In this document: positions 17,670 through 25,654 of the stretch, in pieces
Layout of the letters: every line of letters starts with the position of its first letter
Position numbering within the stretch: position 1 is the stretch's first letter
NCBI GenBank assembly: GCA_019634415.1
Contig: JAHQVJ010000139.1
Span: 1 to 41,031 of the forward strand
Length of the DNA stretch: 41,031 nt
Direction: 5' to 3'
DNA from: Myxococcales bacterium
Lineage (GTDB): Bacteria; Myxococcota_A; UBA796; GCA-2862545
Position numbers and translations under genes: made by a program
Notes under the pieces: model-generated
What the model was told of the DNA's origin: nothing
What the model saw: the letters and a program-made list of their open reading frames with translations, nothing else
Database searches by the model: none

Positions 17670-18662
17670 TCATCGGCGCCGGCCGCGACGCTCCTCCCGC
17701 ATGGGATGCTCGCGAAGCAAGCGCGCTCCTGCGTCGGCGAAGAACTTGGCCGCCTGCACCGCGTCGAAGCCAGCGGCCACCGTGAGCCCGGGCCTCACGT
17801 CGTCGTCGAAGGGAGCCGCCGCGTTCATCAGCACCTGCACCGACAGGAACTCGAACCACTCGATCCCGCCGCCGACGAGCAGCGCATCGAAGGCACCGAG
17901 CAGCTGCTCCTGCAGCGGACCCGAGACGTCGGACAGCTCCGAGCTGCCCACCCCCACGCTGCCCACCAGCATCATGCGCTCACCCAAGAAGTCCCACACC
18001 GGAGACTTGGTGCGGTAGCGATAGCCCACAGCCAGCGACAACGTGATGGCGGGCGTGGCCTGAGGAAAGCGGAGGAGCAGGCCCGCCCCCGTACGCGTGC
18101 GCCAGCCGAACTCCCGGGTCGTGAACAAGTACCGCTCGGGCTCCTGGCCATCGGGCCCCACCTCGAGCAGCAACAGGTCCCCGTGCGTCAGCCGGTCGCC
18201 CAGGTAGGGGTTCTGCAGGTCCTCCACGTCCAGCCGCAGCGGCTCTGCCCCCAGCGGCCCGCGGGGCATGAAGCGCATCGCCGTGGGCACACGCCCCTCG
18301 AGGGTTCCTGCCCGGTACTCCACTCGGCGAAAGCCCCGCTTGTCGAGGCCCGTGGAGCGGGCATAGACCCGCACGGCCACCTCCGGCGCCTTCGGCTGCA
18401 CCGAGATCCAGCCTCGATCCGCCAGCACCGTGGGGCGCACCCACTGCTGCCCGTCCTGCTCGAAGGCGACGGGGGCCTCGTAGGGCCTGGGCACGTCCCC
18501 CGTCCAGCCAGACCACACCGTCACGTCGGCCTGCTCTCCCACCGGCGCGTGCGGCACGACGTATCGGTCCGGCCCCAACACTCTGCGTGCACGGAGCGTG
18601 GGTGCACAGGCCGAGACAGCAAGGGCGAGGAAGAGGACCGCGACTACTGGTGACCGTGTCAC
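17670..18662 (-). CDS. Lipoprotein of unknown function
   Basis: The 330-residue product begins with a typical lipoprotein signal, MTRSPVVAVLFLALAVSAC (Cys19). No known domain was recognised. The middle is beta-rich with charged turns, and the last third has alternating segments (LLLRFPQATPAITLSLAVGYRY, GERMMLVGSVGVG) that could be strands of a small barrel or sandwich. The C-terminus is an Arg-rich tail. The start is GTG 18662; a weak AGGTGG lies about 10 nt upstream. The 570-bp region before it contains many hairpins and a 13-codon ORF on the same strand, which could be its leader. Confidence 0.75.
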   Translation of the reverse strand: MTRSPVVAVLFLALAVSACAPTLRARRVLGPDRYVVPHAPVGEQADVTVWSGWTGDVPRPYEAPVAFEQDGQQWVRPTVLADRGWISVQPKAPEVAVRVYARSTGLDKRGFRRVEYRAGTLEGRVPTAMRFMPRGPLGAEPLRLDVEDLQNPYLGDRLTHGDLLLLEVGPDGQEPERYLFTTREFGWRTRTGAGLLLRFPQATPAITLSLAVGYRYRTKSPVWDFLGERMMLVGSVGVGSSELSDVSGPLQEQLLGAFDALLVGGGIEWFEFLSVQVLMNAAAPFDDDVRPGLTVAAGFDAVQAAKFFADAGARLLREHPMREERRGRRR

Positions 18663-19090
18663 CGTCGGGTTCTACCACCTCGCCCGATACGAACGAAAGA
18701 ATCTCGTGAAGAGAAACCGCCCGGGAGATAACTCGCCGAAGCGAGCTCCAGGTGTGCCATCCTGGCTCCCGGGAGGCGATGACGGCCGGGATCCTAGGGT
18801 TCCCGCGGTGAGCTACCCAAGATCAGCAGAGCCGATCCGTCGCGCTCACCGTGCCGCGTAGAGCCAGAGTCTAGGCGAAGCCTATTCCCTGGGGCCCTAA
18901 GAAGCCGCCACCTGGCAGGGCACGTAGGGTTGACTCATCTGGATCACCTCCTTCTCGGGCGTTGCACAACACAGGTCCCGGACCTGCAACCCTCAGCTGG
19001 CCGCCGGAAGCCGCACTGGGGGGGGTGCGAGCAAAACGCTCGCTAGCTGGCTGCTACCTCCAGCTAGGCAACCCATCCGGGTGCCACTCA
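18660..19090 (-). other. Hairpin-rich leader or non-coding RNA region
   Basis: No ordinary gene fits between 18663 and 19235. Instead there are many inverted repeats: 18732-18745 (CTCGC, UUCG loop, GCGAG on the minus strand, a classic stable tetraloop), 18748-18765, the palindrome CTCCCGGGAG at 18766-18775, an 8-bp stem 18806-18813/18844-18851, and a two-part stem 18864-18892. Further on are 18926-18932/18987-18993, 18972-18986, 19027-19043, 19044-19066 and 19067-19085. The UUCG loop and the G-U compensations at 18868/18888 favour a minus-strand RNA; one wobble at 18805/18852 favours plus. The region may be the long 5' leader of the lipoprotein at 18662 or a separate RNA. I could not match it to tmRNA, RNase P, SRP or 6S RNA. 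Confidence 0.5.
18897..18938 (-). CDS. 13-codon ORF with extended Shine-Dalgarno sequence
   Basis: The minus strand reads AAGGAGGTGATCC (18953-18941), then AG, then an ATG opening MSQPYVPCQVAAS and a TAG stop. The 13-nt leader is a full complement of the usual 3' end of 16S rRNA, with ideal spacing, far stronger than any other site in this window. Codons 3-5 are complementary to AGGGTTG at 18993-18987, so the start region can be enclosed in a stem-loop, with a second hairpin (18972-18986) stacked on it. This fits a leader peptide or small protein under structural control. No homologue is known to me, and the peptide itself carries no recognisable motif. Confidence 0.5.
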   Translation of the reverse strand: MSQPYVPCQVAAS

Positions 19091-19235
19091 GACCATAGCG
19101 TAGTCTTCGAAGAATGACATCAGCACGGCCTCGATTGGTTGTTGACACGCGAATTGCGTTGGAAGACGGCTGACAGTTTTCGGTTGGCGTGCTTTTGACC
19201 GAGGCGACAGCCTCCCCTTCGGTACCTTCGCGAGC
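19091..19235. other. Intergenic stretch before the Cys-rich lipoprotein gene
   Basis: This 145-bp stretch is lower in GC than the flanking genes. It contains a TTGACA at 19142-19147 on the plus strand, an exact -35 consensus, but no -10-like hexamer follows at 16-18 bp. Nothing else was recognised. Confidence 0.4.
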
Positions 19236-19844
19236 ATGCTCACCATGCTGTTCATCGCCTGCAACACCGCCCCCGTGTCCACCATCGACAGCGGCACGCC
19301 CTGGGAAGACATCGACTGCTGGACGCCCGTCACCGTCCGCCAGCGGCCCACGGGCTACGTGCAATGCTCCGACGGATCCATCAACCGCGAGTCGGTCCGT
19401 GAGGCCGTAGGCTCGGACGTGCTCAACCCGACCTGCAACCTCACCAACGTCACGGGCGTGGTGGAGTGTCGGGAAGACGCCGACTGCGGAGATCTCGGTA
19501 TCGGGCATTGCTTCATGCAAACCGACAAAGCCGTGCGATCCTGCCTGTGCGAGTACCCCTGCCAGACCGATGAGGACTGCGGTGACGGTTTCGCTTGCAT
19601 GCAACGGTTCACGGGCGCCACCGTGTCCACCTGCGAGCCCGTGGAGTGCCGTACCAACGACGACTGCGCATCGGGGGAGTGTGGTCGGATGCGCATGGGC
19701 GACGACAGCTGCATGTTCGCCCCGGTCACCCTGGTCTGCCGAGAGCACAGCGACGGCTGCCGCAGCGACTCGGACTGTGGACCTGGTGCCACCTGTGGCA
19801 CCCTCGACGGGCAATGGAGCTGCCTGCCCTCGACCTGTCCCTAG
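19236..19844 (+). CDS. Cysteine-rich repeat lipoprotein
   Basis: The 202-residue product starts MLTMLFIACNTAP, a minimal lipoprotein signal (lipobox FIAC, Cys9). The mature part carries four related units of the form C-x3-DC-x4-8-C: CREDADCGDLGIGHC, CQTDEDCGDGFAC, CRTNDDCASGEC and CRSDSDCGPGATC. Such 'DxDCxxGxxC' modules are frequent in secreted Myxococcota proteins and are probably small disulfide-stabilised knots. An N-terminal region with its own cysteines precedes them. The function is unknown. ATG 19236 and ATG 19245 are both possible starts; neither has a good Shine-Dalgarno sequence. The 3' end overlaps the next start by 31 bp. Confidence 0.8.
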   Translation: MLTMLFIACNTAPVSTIDSGTPWEDIDCWTPVTVRQRPTGYVQCSDGSINRESVREAVGSDVLNPTCNLTNVTGVVECREDADCGDLGIGHCFMQTDKAVRSCLCEYPCQTDEDCGDGFACMQRFTGATVSTCEPVECRTNDDCASGECGRMRMGDDSCMFAPVTLVCREHSDGCRSDSDCGPGATCGTLDGQWSCLPSTCP

Positions 19845-20440
19845 CGGAGCCGCGCGACATCGGTGCCGTGACGGATCTGCTCACACGGGCGTTCCACGAC
19901 GACCCTGCCTACGTGCTGGTCTGCCCCGACGAGGCCTCGCGCCCGCGCAAGCTCGCCGTGATGTTCCGCAGCGTGCTGTCGATGCGCATGGGCCGCTGCC
20001 AGCAGTGGGTGGCACGCACGCCCGACGGCGAGCTCGTCGCCACCGCCACCTGGACCACCTCCACCCTGCGCTTCGACTGGCTGGACTTCCTGCGCCACGG
20101 GCTGCTGTGGCTGCCCGTGGTCTGGGGCCTCGGCGCCACCCGCCACATGGCCCGGCTCGATGGGGAGGTGCTCACGCTGAAGCGGGAGCACGCACCGACG
20201 GCAGAGCACAACTACCTGGCGCAGCTGGCCGTGGCTCCCGCCCACCAGGGCCGAGGCGTCGGCTCGGAGATCCTCCGCCGCACCCTCGCGGAGCAACCTC
20301 GACAGCGCCCCTACTACCTCCTCACCACCACCGAGCGAAACATGACCTTCTACCAGCGACACGCCTTCTCGGTGGCCGGTCGGACCCGGATCTCCGACAG
20401 CTTCGACATGTGGGCCATGACGCGGCCTGGGGCTGTATAG
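19814..20440 (+). CDS. GNAT-family N-acetyltransferase
   Basis: This 208-residue protein has the GNAT fold. Motif A is LAQLAVAPAHQGRGVGSEIL with the acetyl-CoA pyrophosphate loop QGRGVG, and motif B-like YYLLTTTERNMTFYQRHAF is the usual 'N..a..fY...GF' region. The N-terminal start, LAEPRDIGAVTDLLTRAFHDDPA, is typical for the family. The acceptor cannot be predicted. The start ATG 19814 lies inside the 3' end of the Cys-rich lipoprotein gene (31 bp overlap, different frame). No in-frame downstream Met would preserve the first strand, so the overlap seems genuine. Confidence 0.88.
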   Translation: MELPALDLSLAEPRDIGAVTDLLTRAFHDDPAYVLVCPDEASRPRKLAVMFRSVLSMRMGRCQQWVARTPDGELVATATWTTSTLRFDWLDFLRHGLLWLPVVWGLGATRHMARLDGEVLTLKREHAPTAEHNYLAQLAVAPAHQGRGVGSEILRRTLAEQPRQRPYYLLTTTERNMTFYQRHAFSVAGRTRISDSFDMWAMTRPGAV

Positions 20441-20441
20441 T
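20436..20441 (+). promoter_or_regulatory. Possible -10 element before the 996-residue gene
   Basis: TATAGT matches the -10 consensus at five of six positions, overlaps the TAG stop of the GNAT gene, and lies 22 bp before the ATG at 20463. A GGAGGG at 20454-20459 then serves as Shine-Dalgarno sequence. No -35 is evident. Confidence 0.3.
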
Positions 20442-20462
20442 CCACAGGGGGCTGGAGGGCGG

Positions 20463-23453
20463 ATGCCGATGTGGCTTTGGTGGGCTGTGCCAGCCGCGGC
20501 GTGGGACACCTCCGGGGTCCCTGCGTGGGACGAGCCCCTGGCGTTCGAGCTCGCCGCCCAGTCCGAGGGGCTCGCCCCCGCAGGGAACCTGCAGGCCGCT
20601 CGGCGGGCCGCAGCTCTGTGGTCCGACGTGCCCTGCGCCGACCTCGAGATCACGGTGTCCGAGGGCGGGTCGGGGCGGTCTCGCCAGAACGACGTCCACG
20701 AGATCACCTTCGAGGCCCTGGAGGCGGGAACGCTGCTGGGGGTCACGTTTCACGGCGGCGCCGTGATCAAGCCCGACCACAGCGTGGTCACCGAGATCAC
20801 CGAGGTGGATCTCGCGCTGCAGACCGAGGGCGTCACCTGGCTGACCGATGCCCAGGCGTCCGACGCGGACTGCGCAGACGAGTCCTACAGCCTGCCAGCG
20901 GTGATGACCCACGCGATGGGGCACGCCGCGGGGCTCGCCACCACCGATGCCTCGAGCGCGACCATGGCGCGCCTGCGCCCGTGCGACACGTCGTCGTCGA
21001 GCCTGTACGACGACGATCGCCTGGGGCTGCAGTCGCTGTACGGGCACCTGGCCGTGCCCGACTGCACCGTCGACGGCACCTCCGATCTGCGGGGAGCGAC
21101 GCCCTTGACCGTGGCGTGCTCCGTGGTGGCCGACGACGGGGTGGACTTCAGCGTCGTCTGGGAGACCGCGTCGGACCGCTTCACTGGAGCCGTCCTTCAG
21201 ACCACCTTCGAGACGGCTGGCCTGCACGCCCTCGACGGCTGCGCCACCGTCCGCAGCGACGAGGCCTGCACACCCCTGTGCGTGCGCCACGAGGCGCTGG
21301 CCTGCGATCCGCCCGAGGCGGCCATCGACATCCACCGCGACGGCGCGCTGACCACGCTGCGCAACGAGACCCCCTTGGTGAGCGCTGGCTGCGTCGACGA
21401 CGTGCGCTGGGAGGTCTTCGACGATCAGGGCCGCCCCTGGGCGGTGCGCGACGACTGGGAGCCCAGCCTCGTCCTGCCCGCCGGGAGCTGGTCGGCCACC
21501 CTGTGGGTGAGCGGCGTGGCGGGCGAGGACCAAGCGGAGCTGGCCTGGACGACGTCGGGATGCAGCTGCACCACCCGACCCAGCGCTGGCCCCATGGGGC
21601 TCGCCTGGCTCCTCGGACTCCTCGGGCTCGTGGCACTTCGCCGCGGACGACCAGGCGCAGGCGCTCTGCTCCTCCTCGGCTGCGGTGGCGCCACCGACCC
21701 CAGCACGACGACGCCCCCCGAGCCCTCCGAGGTGACCTCGTCCGAGGGCTGTCCCGACGTGCCCGACGGCTGCGACGGGATCGACGTGGACTGCGACGGG
21801 CAGGTGGACGAGGATCCCGATGTGATCTGGCACCAGGACGGGGACGCGGACGGCGGCGGCGATCCGTCGAGCTCGATGCTGTCCTGCAGCTCGCCCGGCA
21901 AGGGCTGGGTGCGTAACGACGCCGACTGCTCCGACATCAACCCCGCCGTGAACGGGAGCCTGGGACCCGTGCACTGGAGCCCGGTGGATCCTGCGGTGTC
22001 CGGCCTCACGGAGGCCCACTGGGACGGCGTCCGCAGCCGCTGCAGCCAGGAGCCCTTCATGGGCGGAGCCGCCATCGCCGACGTCGACGACGACGGCGAC
22101 CTGGACGTGTTCCTCCCCCGCATGGCCCTGCCCGATCGGCTGATGCTCAACGATGGCGCGGGTCGCTTCACCATAGATCCGCTCTTCGACGGCAAGCCCA
22201 GCCACAGCAGCGGTGCTGTGTTCTTCGACGCGGAGGGAGACGGCGATCTCGATCTGTACGTGACGCAGCTGGAGGCAGACGCCAACCTGCTCTACATCAA
22301 CGACGGCAGCGGCATCTTCTCGGAGGAGGCCACGCAGCGCGGTGCGGACCGCAGCACGCAGGGCGACTGCAGTGACCAATACGGGGTGTCCGCAGTCGAC
22401 GTGGACGCCGACGGAGACCTGGACCTGGCCATCGCAGGCTGGCAAGAGTCGTGGCGCCTGGGCGAGGTCAACCGATCGGCGCTGCTGATCAACGACGGCA
22501 CGGGCCACTTCACGGAGCAGACGGAGCCCTGGGGGCTGGCGGATCTGCACCAGCGTGCACCGTTCAGCCTGCTGTTCCACGATCTCGACGCCGACACCCT
22601 GCCCGACATGCACGTCGTGGCGGACTGGCAGACATCGGGTGTCCTGGCCAACGACGGCACCTCGTTCTCGGCGCTGCCCGACGACGTCTTCACCGAGGAG
22701 TCCGGCATGGGGGCGGACCTGGGGGACGTGGACGGCGACGGAGACCTCGACTGGTTCGTCTCCGCCATCTACAGCCCGCGGCTGGTCTGCCTGAACGGCC
22801 CGTGCACCGGCAACCGGATGTACCGACGAGCGGACGACACCTACGTCGACGACACGGACGCAGCGGGCGTCCGCATCGGCCAATGGAGCTGGGGAGCCGT
22901 CTTCGTGGACATGGATCTGGACGCGGACCTCGACCTGGCCGTCACCGCCGGCTTCGACGCTCCCGAGATCCTGCACCTCACGGGCAACGTCTACCGCAAC
23001 GACGGGACGGGCCGATTCGAGGACGCCACCTGCGAGACGGGCTTCACCGTGGTCGGCCAGGGGCGCACGCTGCTCGCCTTCGACATGGATCGCGACGGCG
23101 ATCAGGATCTACTGCTGGTGCAGACCGTCCTGCCCGCGTCGGTGTGGGAAGCCACCGGGGCGGAGGGCCGCTCGTCGATGACGGTGGAGCTGCGGCAACC
23201 GGGCGGCAACCCCTTCGGGATCGGAGCCCTGGTGACGGTCCGAGCCGAGCCGGAGGGGCCCGAGCAGGTCCGCCTGCTGCACGCCAACTCCCTGTTCATG
23301 GGTGGACCGCCTCCCGAGGTGCACGTGGGCCTGGCGGACCACGAGGGACCGGTGCACGAGGTGCGGGTGCGCTGGCCCGACGGGGACACCACGGTTCATC
23401 GCGACGTACCGCTGGGGCACGCCACGCTGGTCAGGGACGAAGCAACACGCTGA
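20463..23453 (+). CDS. Pseudo-matrixin/MYXO-CTERM joined in frame to an ASPIC/UnbV lipoprotein
   Basis: One uninterrupted frame of 996 residues reads as two secreted proteins. Residues 1-396: a signal (MPMWLWWAVPAAA), a matrixin-like domain with a broken zinc site THAMGHAAGLATT (H150, A151 where the catalytic Glu belongs, H154, T160 where the third His belongs), a beta-rich part, and a MYXO-CTERM-like tail with GCSC, a Leu/Gly helix and RRGR. Residues from about 390: a lipoprotein signal ending LLLLGC (Cys407), a MopE-like motif (CDGIDVDCDGQVDE), FG-GAP/VCBS repeats (DVDDDGDLDVF, DVDGDGDLDWF) and an ASPIC/UnbV domain (HVGLADHEG, VRVRWPDG). An internal in-frame ATG (21594) or GTG (21630) could start the second protein separately. 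The last 23 bp overlap the convergent gene. Confidence 0.85.
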   Translation: MPMWLWWAVPAAAWDTSGVPAWDEPLAFELAAQSEGLAPAGNLQAARRAAALWSDVPCADLEITVSEGGSGRSRQNDVHEITFEALEAGTLLGVTFHGGAVIKPDHSVVTEITEVDLALQTEGVTWLTDAQASDADCADESYSLPAVMTHAMGHAAGLATTDASSATMARLRPCDTSSSSLYDDDRLGLQSLYGHLAVPDCTVDGTSDLRGATPLTVACSVVADDGVDFSVVWETASDRFTGAVLQTTFETAGLHALDGCATVRSDEACTPLCVRHEALACDPPEAAIDIHRDGALTTLRNETPLVSAGCVDDVRWEVFDDQGRPWAVRDDWEPSLVLPAGSWSATLWVSGVAGEDQAELAWTTSGCSCTTRPSAGPMGLAWLLGLLGLVALRRGRPGAGALLLLGCGGATDPSTTTPPEPSEVTSSEGCPDVPDGCDGIDVDCDGQVDEDPDVIWHQDGDADGGGDPSSSMLSCSSPGKGWVRNDADCSDINPAVNGSLGPVHWSPVDPAVSGLTEAHWDGVRSRCSQEPFMGGAAIADVDDDGDLDVFLPRMALPDRLMLNDGAGRFTIDPLFDGKPSHSSGAVFFDAEGDGDLDLYVTQLEADANLLYINDGSGIFSEEATQRGADRSTQGDCSDQYGVSAVDVDADGDLDLAIAGWQESWRLGEVNRSALLINDGTGHFTEQTEPWGLADLHQRAPFSLLFHDLDADTLPDMHVVADWQTSGVLANDGTSFSALPDDVFTEESGMGADLGDVDGDGDLDWFVSAIYSPRLVCLNGPCTGNRMYRRADDTYVDDTDAAGVRIGQWSWGAVFVDMDLDADLDLAVTAGFDAPEILHLTGNVYRNDGTGRFEDATCETGFTVVGQGRTLLAFDMDRDGDQDLLLVQTVLPASVWEATGAEGRSSMTVELRQPGGNPFGIGALVTVRAEPEGPEQVRLLHANSLFMGGPPPEVHVGLADHEGPVHEVRVRWPDGDTTVHRDVPLGHATLVRDEATR

Positions 23454-25575
23454 CCTTGGCGAACAGCGATCGATCCACCGTGCGCCGCCCGATGAGGTCG
23501 ATGCGCTCCGTCCAGCCGACGAAGGCGGCCGTGCCGGGCACGTCGAGCACCGTGAGGAGCGGGCTGATCACCAGGTCGTGCTGCACCCCTTCGGCCTGGA
23601 AGCGCCGGCCCTCCTGCACCAGCAGCCGTGTGCCCACCCCTCGCGTGGCCTGCCACGACAGGGTCCCGCGGATCCTCCGCCCCAGCTCCACGCCCTGACC
23701 GTCGGGGGCATGGCGCGACACGTTGGCCGACAGGTCGAGGCGCGTGCGGCTGGTGCGCAGGGTGGCATCGACGTTGCCCGACACCGTCAACGCCGGCCCC
23801 AGGGTGCCGAAGTCGAGGCTGCGGAAGGCATCCGCCCACCCGCCCACCTCGATCAATCGTCCGAGCTGCGTGAAGCCACCCCCGGCGACCACCCAGCCGT
23901 TCACCGTCTCGCCCGTCTGACGACGCTGCACGAGCTGACCGCGGGTCCACATCGACGTCACCCCGTTGACCAGCAGGGAGTGCGCCGTGCCGAGCTCGCG
24001 CACCCGGTCGCCGTCGAACTCCTCGAAGACCCAGACCCACGCCTCGGGCTTGTAGGTGTCCACGACCCCCTCGGGGGTGAAGGTGTGGTCGATGAACGCA
24101 GCCCCCGAGACGAGCCCGGACTGGTTCATGAACCCCAGCTCCTGACGCACGCCCGGCGAGTGCGCCACCACCTCGAAGCCGCCGCCCGTGCCGATGTCGG
24201 AGGAGCGCACCACGGAGGTGCCCGCGCTGACCCCACGGATCGACTCGGCGCCCGGCACCTCGGTGAGGCTCGCGAAGGCATTGGCCGTGGCGAGCCAGCG
24301 ATCGGCGAAGGGAACGCCCAGATCCAGGCCCGCGCTGTCGTGTGCCCCCCCTCGACCGGGGCGCGCGGAGGTGCCGAGGATGCGCTTGTCGGCCATCGTC
24401 AGGCCGATCCACCCTCCCCCGAAGGCGTCCAGCCGCAGCCGCGCCAGGGTGTTCTGCCCGAGCCGGTCCTCCACGTCCTCTGCATCGAAGCCGGGCGCGG
24501 ACTCCTCGTGAACACTGGCCAGGGGCGACTGGTCCAGTGCATGAAGCAGCCCGATGGACAGCGGCCCCTCGCGCCCCGACAGCTTCAGACCGTAGACGGG
24601 CTCGGCGATGGAGCGCGAGTACAGCGTGTTCGCCTGGTCCTGGTACAGGTCCACGCCGTCGAGGAAGAAGGGCCGGCGCTCGGTGAACTGAAAGGCGAAG
24701 CGCGCGTTCAGGCGCACGTCGGCGAGGTCCGACTCCACCTGCGAGAAGTCGGGGTTCACCGTGCTGGCCAGTCCGATGTCGGGCGTGATCCCGAACCGCA
24801 GATCGAGGCTGGGCCGCACGGCCATCCACCACGGCGACAGATCGAGCTCGTCGAAGGGGCGCGGATCGTCGGGGCTCCATAGCTGGCCTGCCGTGAGCGC
24901 CGGGATGATCTCGAGCCCGCTGCCCCGCCGGGGGGGCCGGACCCCCACCAGCTCGGCCTCCTCGCTGAACAGCAGCGGCTTGCTGCGCGAGATGTCGGGG
25001 TAGGCGTACTTCGCGCCCTCGTGAGGCACCTTGCGGGTGAGGATCAAGCCCCACGTCTGCGCCCCCTCCGAAGGCGGGAACTTCAGCGAGCGCCACGGAA
25101 ACGCCACCTCGACCTCGAAGCCCGTCTCCGTCACGTGCCCCGCGGAGCGAAACGCCACGTCCCAGTTGGGGTTCCAGTTGCCGGAGTTGTGGCGGATGTC
25201 CTGCTGCACGCCGAGGGGGTTGAGGTAGAAGATGTAGCCGGAGCGGCCGTCCTTGAACGTGTCGAGGTAGATGCCCACCTGATCGTCGGCGTTGATCCGC
25301 TCGCGTGCGCTCACCCTGGCGCGGATGGCGTATCCGGCGTCCAGCACGCGGATCCCCACGTACAGCGCCTTGTCGTCCTGCAGGAAGCGCACCTCGGTGC
25401 GCCCCGGCGGCGCCCCCCCGTCGGTGGGTGTGAACTTGAGGAACTCGGTGACGGCTGGGGCCGTGTCCCACGCCGCCTCGTCGAGGACTCCGTCCACCGC
25501 GATAGGAGAAGTCACATCGACCACCCGCGCGGGGCCCTGGGCCCAGGCGGTGGTCAGCCAGCAGAGCACAACCAC
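23431..25575 (-). CDS. CBM9-like plus DUF5916-type outer-membrane protein
   Basis: From GTG 25575 the product has 714 residues. A short hydrophobic stretch ends in AWAQ. A CBM9-like domain follows (SPIAVDGVLDEAAWDTAP, VRFLQDDKALYVGIRVLD, DQVGIYLDTFKDGRSGYIF). The remaining about 480 residues are strand-rich, with segments such as VNPDFSQVESDLADVRLN and FTERRPFFLDGVDLY, diagnostic of the DUF5916 family predicted to form a large outer-membrane barrel. The role is unknown, but CBM9/DUF5916 proteins often sit in biopolymer-degrading genera. The start is uncertain: GTG 25575 lacks charged n-region residues, while ATG 25656 would give a charged one (RRR) but would overlap the divergent ribE start. 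The end overlaps the convergent gene by 23 bp. Confidence 0.82.
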   Translation of the reverse strand: MVVLCWLTTAWAQGPARVVDVTSPIAVDGVLDEAAWDTAPAVTEFLKFTPTDGGAPPGRTEVRFLQDDKALYVGIRVLDAGYAIRARVSARERINADDQVGIYLDTFKDGRSGYIFYLNPLGVQQDIRHNSGNWNPNWDVAFRSAGHVTETGFEVEVAFPWRSLKFPPSEGAQTWGLILTRKVPHEGAKYAYPDISRSKPLLFSEEAELVGVRPPRRGSGLEIIPALTAGQLWSPDDPRPFDELDLSPWWMAVRPSLDLRFGITPDIGLASTVNPDFSQVESDLADVRLNARFAFQFTERRPFFLDGVDLYQDQANTLYSRSIAEPVYGLKLSGREGPLSIGLLHALDQSPLASVHEESAPGFDAEDVEDRLGQNTLARLRLDAFGGGWIGLTMADKRILGTSARPGRGGAHDSAGLDLGVPFADRWLATANAFASLTEVPGAESIRGVSAGTSVVRSSDIGTGGGFEVVAHSPGVRQELGFMNQSGLVSGAAFIDHTFTPEGVVDTYKPEAWVWVFEEFDGDRVRELGTAHSLLVNGVTSMWTRGQLVQRRQTGETVNGWVVAGGGFTQLGRLIEVGGWADAFRSLDFGTLGPALTVSGNVDATLRTSRTRLDLSANVSRHAPDGQGVELGRRIRGTLSWQATRGVGTRLLVQEGRRFQAEGVQHDLVISPLLTVLDVPGTAAFVGWTERIDLIGRRTVDRSLFAKVSVLLRP

Positions 25576-25654
25576 GGTCCGGTCTTGTCCCGCCCTCCGG
25601 CGGACGGCAAGGGCACACGCCGACGGATCGACACACAACGGAGATAGCACCCAC

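Noticed and set aside
18921..18953. Plus strand reads CGTAGGG and then CTGGATCACCTCCTT, like the 3' end of 16S rRNA.
   Set aside because: Similarity is confined to the last 15 nt plus a short CGTAGGG; helix 45 and the rest of 16S are absent. On the minus strand the same bases are a perfectly spaced Shine-Dalgarno sequence before an ATG, a simpler explanation.
18663..19235. Considered as RNase P RNA, tmRNA, SRP RNA or a known riboswitch.
   Set aside because: Hallmarks such as GAGGAAAGTCC, ACAGAA..CCGGCTTA, the SRP GGAAG/AGCAG loop or cobalamin and FMN consensus boxes were not found on either strand.
20322..22976. An 884-codon open frame on the minus strand opposite the fusion gene.
   Set aside because: Composition is that of an antisense frame (His/Val/Gln-rich, no motif); the plus strand encodes DxDGD repeats and recognisable domains.
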